In this document: positions 1-7,335 of the stretch, piece after piece | How positions within the stretch are numbered: the first letter of the stretch is position 1 | Layout of the letters: every line of letters begins with the position of its first letter | Assembly: GCA_964489405.1 (NCBI GenBank) | Contig: CAZAYL010000002.1 | Span: 1 to 62,680, forward strand | Origin: CAKVOD01 sp964489405 | Lineage (GTDB): Bacteria; Bacillota; Clostridia; Christensenellales; UBA1242 | Length of the DNA: 62,680 nt | Direction: 5' to 3' | Translations under genes and position numbers: made by a program | The notes under the pieces: generated by a model | Databases searched by the model: none | Seen by the model: only the letters and a program-made list of their open reading frames with translations | What the model was told of the DNA's origin: nothing

Positions 1-140
1 GATGAAGCGTAGGAATCTCGCGAACCGCGTGCCCCGCGTGCGGTATCGCGTCCCAAGCCCGCCACGCGCCAGCACGATGATAAAATAATTCCTTATTATG
101 CTAGCGCGGTCAATGTGCGTGGTATCGCGCCCACCCAAGC
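1..140. repeat. GC-rich dispersed repeat, copy 1 (cut by window edge)
   Basis: The first 50 bases are identical to positions 22497-22546, and similarity continues with small changes to about base 86. A weaker second subunit with the core GGTATCGCGCCC lies at about 120-140. No reading frame or known element is recognised. The repeat is much richer in GC than its surroundings. Because the window starts inside it, the base-1 boundary may be a contig end caused by the repeat. Confidence 0.8.
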
Positions 141-143
141 AAA

Positions 144-169
144 AAAAATCGGCACTTTTGCCGATTTTT
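144..169 (-). terminator. Rho-independent terminator of tRNA-Arg
   Basis: An 11-bp stem (144-154 pairs with 159-169) with a 4-base loop. Read leftward it ends in a T run, directly after the encoded CCA end of the tRNA. Confidence 0.8.
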
Positions 170-245
170 GGTGCGCCATGGGCGATTCGAACGCTCGACC
201 TTTAGTTCCGTAGACTAACGCTCTATCCAGCTGAGCTAATGGCGC
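169..245 (-). tRNA. tRNA-Arg, anticodon ACG
   Basis: On the minus strand the sequence folds as a cloverleaf. The acceptor stem is 245-239 with 179-173, the discriminator base is A, and the CCA end is encoded at 171-169. The anticodon stem TTAGT/ACTAA encloses loop CTACGGA, giving anticodon ACG, so arginine. The T arm contains GTTCGAATC. In bacteria this anticodon is normally deaminated to ICG by TadA. A promoter lies upstream at 326-354 and a terminator follows directly. Confidence 0.95.
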
Positions 246-325
246 ATTGATTAAATAACACACGAGTGTGCTAGTGTGCTAGGTTGATAAATTATGTATA
301 GTCTATATCTCTAACCCGCCTTTAT

Positions 326-354
326 ATTTTATATCATATAAAATTTTTTGTCAA
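326..354 (-). promoter_or_regulatory. Putative sigma-A promoter for tRNA-Arg
   Basis: On the minus strand TTGACA (349-354) and TAAAAT (326-331) are 17 bases apart, about 80 bases before the mature tRNA 5' end. Confidence 0.6.
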
Positions 355-463
355 GTACTTTTATTAAATTCAAATGATTAATTCTTGCAAATTCCCATAG
401 CAAATTCCGCACCTAATCTCGCTTTGAAAATTAGGGGATATCACAAATTAACAAATAAGCAAC

Positions 464-486
464 TAAAAAGAACGGCATCGTGCCGT
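464..486 (-). terminator. Terminator after the M23 peptidase gene
   Basis: A 6-bp GC-rich stem (472-477 with 481-486), followed on the minus strand by TCTTTTT. It lies about 55 bases after the stop codon at 542. Confidence 0.6.
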
Positions 487-541
487 CCATTAAAGCGCAT
501 TAATCGTAGAAACAATACTAACAACAACGGGGCTTCCTATG

Positions 542-1132
542 TTATTTTGTTTCGAGAGTGAGATATTGAGTAGGGTCAACCTTTGCGCCATTTTCGAGTA
601 CTTCAAAATGTAAATGCGCCCCCTGCTTAGCCTCCGCCTGATTCGAACTTGCCACCTTGCCAATGCTTTGCCCCCTTTTCACCTGATCGCCCTCTTTCAC
701 AATAGGTTCAGTGTCAAGCGAAGAATAAACCGTCGCCAACTTGTCGTTGTGCCTTATCGTAATAGTTGTTCCCATAAGATACGACGACTTCACGCTCTCC
801 ACAACTCCGTCATAAACCGCCATAACATCAGCGCCGTTTGTAGCGGAAAAATCGATTGCCTTGTGCGCCTCCCACTGGTTCAAAGTCGCATTAAACTGTA
901 ACGCGCTCCCCGAATATCCCATAAGCACCGTCGCATTCTCAAGCGGATTGGCAAAAACAATCGGCACATTGGCAGTTTCTTCAATCGGAGTGCCATTTTG
1001 ATTCAAATTTTTGTCCGCACTCGGCACCGAAAAAGCAACAATAAGCGCAAGCGTAAGAATAAACGCCGTTATCAAAACCCCATACGCCACAATCTTAATA
1101 TTTGTTTTCCTTTGATTATTTATATTTGACAT
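542..1132 (-). CDS. SpoIIQ-like M23 metallopeptidase, membrane-anchored
   Basis: A 196-residue protein with one N-terminal membrane segment (about residues 15-35), a short linker and an extracellular LytM/M23 domain (about 60-190). The zinc and catalytic motifs look intact: H90-x3-D94 and the H173-x-H175 pair in GAHLHFEV. The size and single anchor resemble SpoIIQ, the forespore partner of SpoIIIAH that bridges the engulfment space. B. subtilis SpoIIQ has lost a metal ligand while clostridial ones usually keep it; the intact motif fits the clostridial type. A general cell-wall endopeptidase is the alternative. The start is supported by an AGGAGG site about 8 bases upstream. spo0A and sigH in the same window make a sporulation role plausible. 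Confidence 0.75.
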   Translation of the reverse strand: MSNINNQRKTNIKIVAYGVLITAFILTLALIVAFSVPSADKNLNQNGTPIEETANVPIVFANPLENATVLMGYSGSALQFNATLNQWEAHKAIDFSATNGADVMAVYDGVVESVKSSYLMGTTITIRHNDKLATVYSSLDTEPIVKEGDQVKRGQSIGKVASSNQAEAKQGAHLHFEVLENGAKVDPTQYLTLETK

Positions 1133-1279
1133 TTTTTGTCCTCCTTGTATGAGATTGTGGACAATGTTTTATTTTTTTATACAATTTGGGAAAAATTTGC
1201 AAACAAATTTAAATTTCACTATTCAAATTGCTAGTTTTTTTGTGCATTTTGTGATAAAATAAAAAAGTGGAGGTAAAAA

Positions 1280-1747
1280 ATGGCAAAAAAATCAAAAATG
1301 ACAAACTTTATCGTCAAAGGAATTTCTGCAGTTTGTGCATTCCTTGCATCAATGATGCTCATTTGTCCGCTATATTTGAACAAAGTTGGAAGTGCAAACT
1401 TGTTTGATTGTTTGGATCACACAGAAGAACTTTTTGATTTGTATGGAACAAGCTACGCTATGATGACTATTGTCTTTGCAATTGTGTTCTTTGTTGGCTT
1501 GATTATGGCAGTTATGTTTATACTCAATATGTTCTTGAACAACAAATTGATTGACAAAATTCTTGTGATTGTTGGTGTTGCATTTGCGCTACTTGCAGTT
1601 GCAGGTTTGATTTGCACTTTTGTTTTTTGTGGAACAGACATTGCAAAATTAGCAAATTTGGGTGTTGGCGTTGGTGCAATCCTTGCTACAATCTTTGCAG
1701 TTGCTAGTTGCGCGATGACATTTGCTGAAAAATCACTATGCAAATAA
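1280..1747 (+). CDS. Small four-helix membrane protein, unknown function
   Basis: A 155-residue hydrophobic protein with about four membrane segments (roughly residues 13-32, 58-85, 93-115 and 125-148), a basic N-terminus and no recognised motif. The start has a good GGAGG site. It is a single-gene unit: the divergent neighbour is the M23 peptidase and a strong terminator follows at 1789-1827. Its product cannot be named from sequence. Confidence 0.7.
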   Translation: MAKKSKMTNFIVKGISAVCAFLASMMLICPLYLNKVGSANLFDCLDHTEELFDLYGTSYAMMTIVFAIVFFVGLIMAVMFILNMFLNNKLIDKILVIVGVAFALLAVAGLICTFVFCGTDIAKLANLGVGVGAILATIFAVASCAMTFAEKSLCK

Positions 1748-1788
1748 TCAACTTAGTTAATGCTGACAACATCGCGGTATTTCTAAGC

Positions 1789-1827
1789 AAAAAGCATATT
1801 CTATAATATCAATAGAATATGCTTTTT
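1789..1827 (+). terminator. Rho-independent terminator
   Basis: A stem of about 15 bp (1789-1804 with 1812-1827) with a 7-base loop and a T run on +. An A run on the other side could also serve folD, which converges from the right. Confidence 0.85.
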
Positions 1828-1878
1828 TTATTGTTTTAAGTTGCGAACGATGTATGTCAATTTTATGCATCATCAAAT

Positions 1879-2718
1879 TTATCTGCTATCATTATCTTTT
1901 TCTATCACTTTTGCCGATTTATCAAGCGACTTCTCCATTTGCGACAAATAAGCGACGCGCTCAACTAAAGTTGCCACAGTGAGAGGCCCAACCCCTTTTG
2001 GCACAGGTGTGATATCGCAAATGTCTTTCAGATTTTCAAAATCGCAGTCGCCACACAATTTGTCATTAACTCTATTAATGCCGACGTCAATAATTGTGCA
2101 CCCTGCTTTGACCATATCTCTCGTGATAGTGTTTGGCTTCCCGACGGCACAAACGATGATATCAGCATTCGCAGTATAGTCTTTCAAGTTCTTAGTCTTT
2201 GAGTGGCAGATAGAAACAGTCGAATTCCTATCCAAAAGCAAATACATCATAGGTTTCCCCACAATATTGCTACGCCCCACAACGACAGCATTCTTGCCAT
2301 TGCAAAAATCTTCGCCGTAATAATAATCTAACAAGTGCATAATTCCACTAGGTGTACAAGGGGGAAACAGTGCATCCTTTGTAAAGCCGTCGACGTCCTT
2401 TGACGCCTTTATTCTGCCCACAACCTTGTCCGTATCAATGCCTTGCGGAAGGGGGAGTTGAACAATTACGCCCGAAACACTATCATCGCGATTAATCTTG
2501 TCGATTAATTCTATATAGTCTTCTGTGGTTGAACCTTCATTTGGATAAATCTCACAATGTTCTATTCCACATTCTTCACATTTCTTAATTTTATTCCTTA
2601 TATAAACTCGGCTTGCAACATCTTCCTTGTTGCCGACAATAACAAGTTTGCCGTGATTATTTTCGCTTTTTGCCTTTTCAATTAGTTGCTGTGCAACAAC
2701 ATCTCCATACAAAATCAT
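1879..2718 (-). CDS. folD: Bifunctional methylenetetrahydrofolate dehydrogenase/cyclohydrolase
   Basis: The 279-residue product matches FolD, which interconverts 5,10-methylene-THF, 5,10-methenyl-THF and 10-formyl-THF in cytosolic one-carbon metabolism. Visible family motifs are the YxxxK catalytic segment (YIRNK), GVIVQLPLPQGID, PCTPSGI, the Rossmann NADP site GRSNIVGKP and the C-terminal TPVPKGVGPLT. The length is typical. The start has an AAAGGAG site at good spacing. The gene is monocistronic and converges on the membrane-protein gene. Confidence 0.95.
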   Translation of the reverse strand: MILYGDVVAQQLIEKAKSENNHGKLVIVGNKEDVASRVYIRNKIKKCEECGIEHCEIYPNEGSTTEDYIELIDKINRDDSVSGVIVQLPLPQGIDTDKVVGRIKASKDVDGFTKDALFPPCTPSGIMHLLDYYYGEDFCNGKNAVVVGRSNIVGKPMMYLLLDRNSTVSICHSKTKNLKDYTANADIIVCAVGKPNTITRDMVKAGCTIIDVGINRVNDKLCGDCDFENLKDICDITPVPKGVGPLTVATLVERVAYLSQMEKSLDKSAKVIEKDNDSR

Positions 2719-3038
2719 TTTTACGCTCCTTTGTGAGTTTTTTAGTTTTTATGTTATAAAACTCTTACAATGTATTATAGCATATTTATCTCACTTTGAA
2801 TAGTACTTTTTTTCATTTTTTTTGTTTCTCTCGCAAAAAAAAACGAAAGGGGGTAATTTCGTCGCCCTTATTTAACGTACTCGAATTTGATGTAATTAAA
2901 TTAGTTAATTTTAATCACTTTTGATATTGCCGAATTTAGTTACATTAAAATTCTACTCCCACCCTTTTAAATATTTTAATTCCATTCTTAGAGCACTTTT
3001 TGCATCAAAATGCCCAATAGATAACAATTGCTAAATGG
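2719..3038. other. Intergenic region without recognised genes
   Basis: AT-rich sequence between the divergent folD and mrnC genes. I see no reading frame, RNA gene or strong hairpin here. The mrnC promoter begins at 3039. Confidence 0.6.
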
Positions 3039-3067
3039 TTGTAAAAAAAACACAAATATGCTATAAT
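3039..3067 (+). promoter_or_regulatory. Promoter giving a leaderless mrnC transcript
   Basis: TTGTAA (3039-3044), a 17-base spacer and TATAAT (3062-3067), with an extended -10 TG at 3059-3060. The mrnC ATG begins at 3074, six bases after the -10 box, where transcription would be expected to start. Confidence 0.75.
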
Positions 3068-3073
3068 TAAAAA

Positions 3074-3520
3074 ATGAAAGAATATTTTGAAATATTAGAA
3101 AATATCAATGATGAAAAGGACGCACATTTGCGCAATGTTCTTGTACTTGCTTTTGTTGGGGACGGCTTGTGGACAGCATATGTTCGCGCACACTTAGCAA
3201 AGAATAGTCTTGAAAATAGTGGGAAATTAAATAAAATCGCAAATTCCTACGTCAAGGCAGAAAGTCAATCAATCATTTTTGACGCGCTATCGAGTGAATT
3301 AAAAGAAAACGAACTCAATGTCGCCCGTCGCGCCCGCAATGCAAAATTGCACCACACCGCAAAGAACGCTAGCATTGAGAACTACCGCACCGCCACAAGT
3401 TTTGAAAGCGTGCTTGGCTACGTCTTTATGTCGGGAGATTTAGATAGGCTTACAGAATTGATGAACAAAAGCATTGACATTGTCGAAAAAAATATACTAA
3501 AGGGAAAAATATGCAAATAG
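3074..3520 (+). CDS. mrnC: Mini-ribonuclease III
   Basis: A 148-residue RNase III catalytic domain without an RNA-binding domain, as expected for Mini-III, which trims the ends of 23S rRNA precursor in Bacillota. Conserved elements are the acidic motif FVGDGLW near residue 30 and TSFESVLGYVF near residue 108, where the second catalytic acid lies. It is followed by rlmB with a 10-bp overlap, the conserved Bacillota order. There is no Shine-Dalgarno site before the ATG and the promoter -10 ends six bases away, so the mRNA is probably leaderless. Homology needs the start at or near this ATG. Confidence 0.9.
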   Translation: MKEYFEILENINDEKDAHLRNVLVLAFVGDGLWTAYVRAHLAKNSLENSGKLNKIANSYVKAESQSIIFDALSSELKENELNVARRARNAKLHHTAKNASIENYRTATSFESVLGYVFMSGDLDRLTELMNKSIDIVEKNILKGKICK

Positions 3521-4206
3521 AAGGTAAAAACAGCGTTCTAGAAGCGTTGCGCGTCGGAAAGAAATTCGAAAGTTTACTAATCTTGCAAGGAAGTAAATCG
3601 TGCGGAGAAATTGAACAACTGGCAACACAAAAGAACATTAACATCAAGTTTGTCCCAAAGCAAAAACTCGATGACATCTCAAAGACGCACAAACATCAAG
3701 GCGTCATCGCCTACATTGAGAGTTTTAAATACGCCCCGCTTGAAAGTTTGTTCAAAGACGATGGCTTTATCGTTTTGCTCGACAGCATAGAAGACCCACA
3801 CAACCTTGGCAGTATTATCCGCACTTGCGAATGCGCTGGCGTCGATGGCGTAGTTATTCCAAAACATCGCGCGTGTGAAGTCAATGAAACAGTGTTTAAG
3901 ACAAGCGCGGGCGCGGTTAATCACATAAAAATTGCACAAGTAGGCAGTCTAAATGACGCAATAAAGAAAATGAAAGACAATGGCTACTTTGTTTTCGCGA
4001 CCGCAATGGACGGCGAACTTGCCAAAAACGCTAATCTAAAAGGCAAAATCGGCATAGTCATCGGCAATGAAGGCAGTGGCGTTCATAGATTGACTAGACA
4101 AATTTGCGACGGAACACTAAAGATTGAAATGCGTGGAAAATTAAATTCACTAAATGCGTCTATCGCGTGCGGAATAATCGTCTTTCAAGCATTGGAGCAA
4201 AGATAA
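3511..4206 (+). CDS. rlmB: 23S rRNA 2'-O-ribose methyltransferase, TrmH/RlmB family
   Basis: A 231-residue SpoU/TrmH-family protein. It has an N-terminal substrate-binding domain (IEGKNSVLEALR) and a C-terminal SPOUT knot with motifs DPHNLGSIIRT, IVIGNEGSG and SLNASIACGI, which bind S-adenosylmethionine. The family methylates G2251 of 23S rRNA in E. coli; exact target here is inferred. The start overlaps the end of mrnC by 10 bp, so the two are translationally coupled. The stop lies two bases before the sigH start. Confidence 0.9.
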   Translation: MQIEGKNSVLEALRVGKKFESLLILQGSKSCGEIEQLATQKNINIKFVPKQKLDDISKTHKHQGVIAYIESFKYAPLESLFKDDGFIVLLDSIEDPHNLGSIIRTCECAGVDGVVIPKHRACEVNETVFKTSAGAVNHIKIAQVGSLNDAIKKMKDNGYFVFATAMDGELAKNANLKGKIGIVIGNEGSGVHRLTRQICDGTLKIEMRGKLNSLNASIACGIIVFQALEQR

Positions 4207-4208
4207 AT

Positions 4209-4805
4209 ATGGATGACAAAGATTTAATCAATGAGTTCAAAGCGGGCAACGACTTTGCACTCGAAGAATTGTTGAAACAAAACAAACCGCTCATCAATCA
4301 AATCGCGCGCAAATATTTTTTGATTGGCGCGGAAATTGACGATTTGATTCAAGAAGGAATGATTGGTTTGTATCGCGCAATTGTAACTTTTGATGTTTCA
4401 AAGGATATCAATTTCAAAAGCTATGCCAAAGTCTGCATAGAGCGCGCCGTATTCAACGCAATCAAAAGCGCAAATTCAAAAAAGAATTTACCGCTAAATC
4501 AGTCAGTCAGTCTATCACTGCAAGACGATAGCGAAAGCGATGATGATGACGACGTTGTCGCTTATATCACGTGGGACGACAGCGACCCCGAATCTATTTT
4601 GATAAATCGCGAAAATTATTCAAAACTTTTTGAGAAAGCAACGCAAAACCTTAGCGTTTTTGAGAAAAATGTGTTAAAATTATATTTAGACGGTTTGACA
4701 TATGCTGAAATTGCGGAAAAATTAAACAAAAGCGCAAAAAGCGTCGACAATGGCTTAACTCGCATTAAGACTAAAATTTCAATATCAAACTTTCAAAATG
4801 AATAA
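4209..4805 (+). CDS. sigH: RNA polymerase sigma factor SigH (Spo0H type)
   Basis: A 198-residue sigma-70-family protein with region 2 (DDLIQEGMIGLYRAI) and region 4 (LDGLTYAEIAEKLNKSAKSV helix-turn-helix). Its position after mrnC-rlmB is the conserved place of sigH in Bacillota, where it drives entry into sporulation and stationary-phase genes. The usual intervening rae1/yacP gene is absent. The chosen start, MDDKDL, lies just after the rlmB stop; an upstream in-frame ATG at 4167 would overlap rlmB by 40 bases and add nonconserved residues. An acidic Asp-rich linker joins regions 2 and 4. Confidence 0.88.
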   Translation: MDDKDLINEFKAGNDFALEELLKQNKPLINQIARKYFLIGAEIDDLIQEGMIGLYRAIVTFDVSKDINFKSYAKVCIERAVFNAIKSANSKKNLPLNQSVSLSLQDDSESDDDDDVVAYITWDDSDPESILINRENYSKLFEKATQNLSVFEKNVLKLYLDGLTYAEIAEKLNKSAKSVDNGLTRIKTKISISNFQNE

Positions 4806-4814
4806 AGGAGCAAA

Positions 4815-5918
4815 ATGGCATATTTAGCACTCTATAGAAAATATCGCCCGCAAACTTTCGACAAAGTTGTTGGGCAAGAACATATTACAAAAACACTTAT
4901 CAATCAAATAAAATCAAACAAAATAAGCCACGCGTATTTGTTTTGTGGTTCACGCGGGACGGGGAAAACAAGCGTCGCAAAAATTTTCGCACGCGCGATT
5001 AATTGCGAAACCCCAATAGACGGCTCCCCGTGCGGGAAATGCAAGTCTTGCCAAGAAGTAAATGTTTTGAACAATATGGATATTATGGAAATCGACGCTG
5101 CCAGCAACAACCGCGTCGATGAAATTCGCGACCTACGCGAAAAGGTCAAATATCCGCCCGTTACGGGTAAGTACAAAGTGTATATCGTCGACGAAGTGCA
5201 TATGCTCACAGACTCTGCATTCAATGCACTGCTAAAGACTTTGGAAGAACCCCCTGCACATTGCGTGTTCATTTTGGCGACTACTGAAGTCCAAAAATTG
5301 CCCGCGACGATTTTGTCGAGATGTATGCGCTTTGATTTCAAATTGATTGAACAAGGTATGCTTGAACAAATGCTAAAATCCGTCTTTGACGACTCGGGCA
5401 TCAAATACGACAACGACGCGGTTGCGTATATTGCCAAAGAAGGAAATGGTAGCGCGCGCGACACGCTTTCAATCGCTGATATGTGTGTGTCGTTCAGCAA
5501 TTCAAATGTTACGTATGACAGCGTTTTGCAAGTGCTGGGCGTCAATGACGACGCGGTTTTGGGCGAACTTGCACAAGCAATCATTGACGGAGATGCTGGC
5601 GCGTATCTATCAAAAATTGACGAGCTCGCCAAATTAGGGAAAAGTTTGTCAATGCTCGTGCGCGATATATCAATATATTTCCGCAACCTTATGATTGTCA
5701 AAAGTTGTAAAGGTTATAGAAATATGATTGTTTTGCGCGATGACGTCGCTCGACTTATGGAGAAGCAAGCAACTGCACTTGAAATGTCTCAAATCACAGA
5801 CTGCCTTGCGGAATTTGGCGAAGTGGAACTAAATCTAAAATACAGCGTTCGCCCTCAACTCTTGATTGAAGTCGCGGGACTTAAATGTATGAAAAAAAAA
5901 CAAATGATGAAGATTTAG
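4815..5918 (+). CDS. dnaX: DNA polymerase III gamma subunit (short frame of dnaX)
   Basis: A 367-residue clamp-loader ATPase. The AAA+ domain has Walker A GSRGTGKT (45-52), a zinc knuckle with C64, C73, C76 and C79, the DEVHM Walker B motif, and the LSRC arginine-finger motif. It is followed by the lid and collar domain (about 220-360). The frame ends just after a run of nine A, with a stop at 5916-5918. The C-terminal tau region continues in the -1 frame from 5885-6391. A -1 shift on the A run would give a protein of about 525 residues, a typical DnaX length. The short frame alone would be a gamma-like product. The start has an AAAGGAG site. Confidence 0.93.
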   Translation: MAYLALYRKYRPQTFDKVVGQEHITKTLINQIKSNKISHAYLFCGSRGTGKTSVAKIFARAINCETPIDGSPCGKCKSCQEVNVLNNMDIMEIDAASNNRVDEIRDLREKVKYPPVTGKYKVYIVDEVHMLTDSAFNALLKTLEEPPAHCVFILATTEVQKLPATILSRCMRFDFKLIEQGMLEQMLKSVFDDSGIKYDNDAVAYIAKEGNGSARDTLSIADMCVSFSNSNVTYDSVLQVLGVNDDAVLGELAQAIIDGDAGAYLSKIDELAKLGKSLSMLVRDISIYFRNLMIVKSCKGYRNMIVLRDDVARLMEKQATALEMSQITDCLAEFGEVELNLKYSVRPQLLIEVAGLKCMKKKQMMKI

Positions 5919-6391
5919 CGCTTGAAGACTCTTTAAATACGCAAAATGCTGATTTTGAAAACTTAAAGAATGAAACAATATTGATGGACGCGCAAATGTT
6001 CCCCACCCCTGAAAGTGCTAAAGTCGTTGACGAAGTAATTGCAAATACTGAGATTGAACTAAAAGACGACATTTTTGAAAATAAAGGGACAAGCGCGGAA
6101 CTGCGACTTTGGGGAGACATTTTGCTAAAAGTTAAACAAAGTGGCGACAATATTTTAGGAGCGATTTGCGAAACAATCGACAAAACAAAAATAAACGGCG
6201 ATAATTTTGAGATATATTTGCACTCAAATAGTTTCGACAATATTGAGTATTATAACAAAATGCAAAAAATTATTAGGGAACTTACTAACTTAAATCTCAA
6301 AGTTTGCAATTATGACAACAAAAATATGAAAATAGACAAAGATATTGAGTATCTAAAACAAAAATTTGGCGAAAAATTAAGTATTATATAA
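5885..6391 (+). CDS. dnaX: DnaX tau C-terminal domain in the -1 frame
   Basis: A 168-codon frame overlapping the end of the gamma frame by 34 bases, one base back in phase. After an acidic linker, the segment starting LWGDILLKVKQSG (about residues 79-150) resembles the C-terminal domain of Bacillota DnaX, with LWG-ILxxVK and later IIRELTNL. In the tau form this part contacts the polymerase alpha subunit. There is no convincing ribosome site before its ATG at 5885, so expression by frameshift from dnaX is the favoured reading. A base error in the A run, or a separately translated small protein, are the alternatives. Confidence 0.7.
   Translation: MYEKKTNDEDLALEDSLNTQNADFENLKNETILMDAQMFPTPESAKVVDEVIANTEIELKDDIFENKGTSAELRLWGDILLKVKQSGDNILGAICETIDKTKINGDNFEIYLHSNSFDNIEYYNKMQKIIRELTNLNLKVCNYDNKNMKIDKDIEYLKQKFGEKLSII
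5892..5900 (+). promoter_or_regulatory. A9 slippery site, putative dnaX frameshift signal
   Basis: Nine consecutive A at the end of the gamma frame. In the gamma frame they read as three AAA Lys codons, containing A-AAA-AAA followed by C, the X-XXY-YYZ form for -1 slippage. The same run could support transcriptional slippage. A weak GCGGGA Shine-Dalgarno-like element lies about 15 bases upstream. I see no strong downstream hairpin. Confidence 0.6.
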
Positions 6392-6407
6392 TAAGGAGAT
6401 TATAATT

Positions 6408-6731
6408 ATGATGAAAGGTGGATTTGGTGGTATGAATATGCAACAACTAATGAAACAAGCACAAGCGATGCAACAAAAAATGGCAGAAGATAGACAAAAA
6501 CTCGATGAGAGTGTCGTTACTGCAAAAAGTGGTGGAGATTTGGTAGAAGTTACGATGAATGGTAAATACGAACTTCAGTCAATCAAAATTAACCCCAACG
6601 CGGTCGATATGGACGACTTGGAAATGCTCGAAGATTTGATTATGGCGTCAATCAATGACGCAACCGCGCAAATTAAGGAACTTGAAGAACAACTCGCGCC
6701 AAAACTTCCAAACGGAATGGGGGCATTTTAA
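6408..6731 (+). CDS. YbaB/EbfC nucleoid-associated protein
   Basis: A 107-residue protein of the YbaB/EbfC family with the typical Met/Gln-rich start (GGMNMQQLMKQAQAMQQKM), a central beta region (GDLVEVTMNGKYELQSIKI) and a helical C-terminus. These dimers bind DNA. It sits between dnaX and recR, the conserved order in most bacteria. The start has an AAGGAG site, and its stop overlaps the recR start by one base (TAATG). Confidence 0.93.
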   Translation: MMKGGFGGMNMQQLMKQAQAMQQKMAEDRQKLDESVVTAKSGGDLVEVTMNGKYELQSIKINPNAVDMDDLEMLEDLIMASINDATAQIKELEEQLAPKLPNGMGAF

Positions 6732-7321
6732 TGAATCAAATTGAGAGTTTGGAAAAATTAGTAAATTTTTTCTCGAACTTACCTGGCGTTGGAATGAAAA
6801 CCGCTCAACGCTATGCCTACTATATCTTGAACAAAGATGCTGACTATGTCCGCGATTTTGCTAGCGCTATCATCGAGGCGAATAAGAGTATCCACTATTG
6901 CGCCAATTGTGGCAATTTTACTGACAAAGATATTTGCGACATTTGCGCGACACGACCGAACAAAGTCATTTGCGTCGTCAAAGAACCAAAAGACGTCCTA
7001 GCTATCGAAAAAGTCAAAGACTTCAAAGGTCAATACCACATATTGCACGGCACACTAAGTCCGCTTGACAATCGTGGCCCTGATGACATCAAAATCAAGG
7101 AACTGCTAGCGCGCGTTCAACAAGGGGGAGTCGAAGAAATAATTATGGCAACAAACCCTGACGTCGAGGGCGAGGCGACTGCAATGTATATTGCAAAATT
7201 GCTAAAACCTTTTGGCATCAAAATTACACGCCTTTCGCAAGGTGTTTCGATGGGAAGTGACATTGAATACGCTGACGAAGTTACTTTATCGCGTGCTTTG
7301 GAAGATAGAAAAGAAATTTAA
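6731..7321 (+). CDS. recR: Recombination protein RecR
   Basis: A 196-residue RecR: N-terminal helix-hairpin-helix (FFSNLPGVGMKTAQRYA), a four-cysteine zinc finger (CANCGNF and CDIC), a Toprim domain starting VVKEPKDVLAIEK with the acidic NPDVEGEATA segment, and a C-terminal Walker-like GVSMGSDIEYAD. RecR works with RecO and RecF at gapped DNA during repair. It is translationally coupled to ybaB. Its downstream neighbours are not the usual ones. Confidence 0.95.
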   Translation: MNQIESLEKLVNFFSNLPGVGMKTAQRYAYYILNKDADYVRDFASAIIEANKSIHYCANCGNFTDKDICDICATRPNKVICVVKEPKDVLAIEKVKDFKGQYHILHGTLSPLDNRGPDDIKIKELLARVQQGGVEEIIMATNPDVEGEATAMYIAKLLKPFGIKITRLSQGVSMGSDIEYADEVTLSRALEDRKEI

Positions 7322-7335
7322 TTTTAGGAGTTAAT

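Noticed and set aside
614..901. A + strand frame opposite the M23 peptidase
   Set aside because: It is antisense to a gene with intact catalytic motifs.
542..1132. Firm naming as spoIIQ
   Set aside because: The domain and anchor fit, but many bacteria have similar membrane-bound M23 peptidases and no sporulation-specific promoter was recognised.
4904..5701. A 265-codon frame opposite dnaX
   Set aside because: It is the antisense shadow of the conserved dnaX AAA+ region and has no ribosome site.
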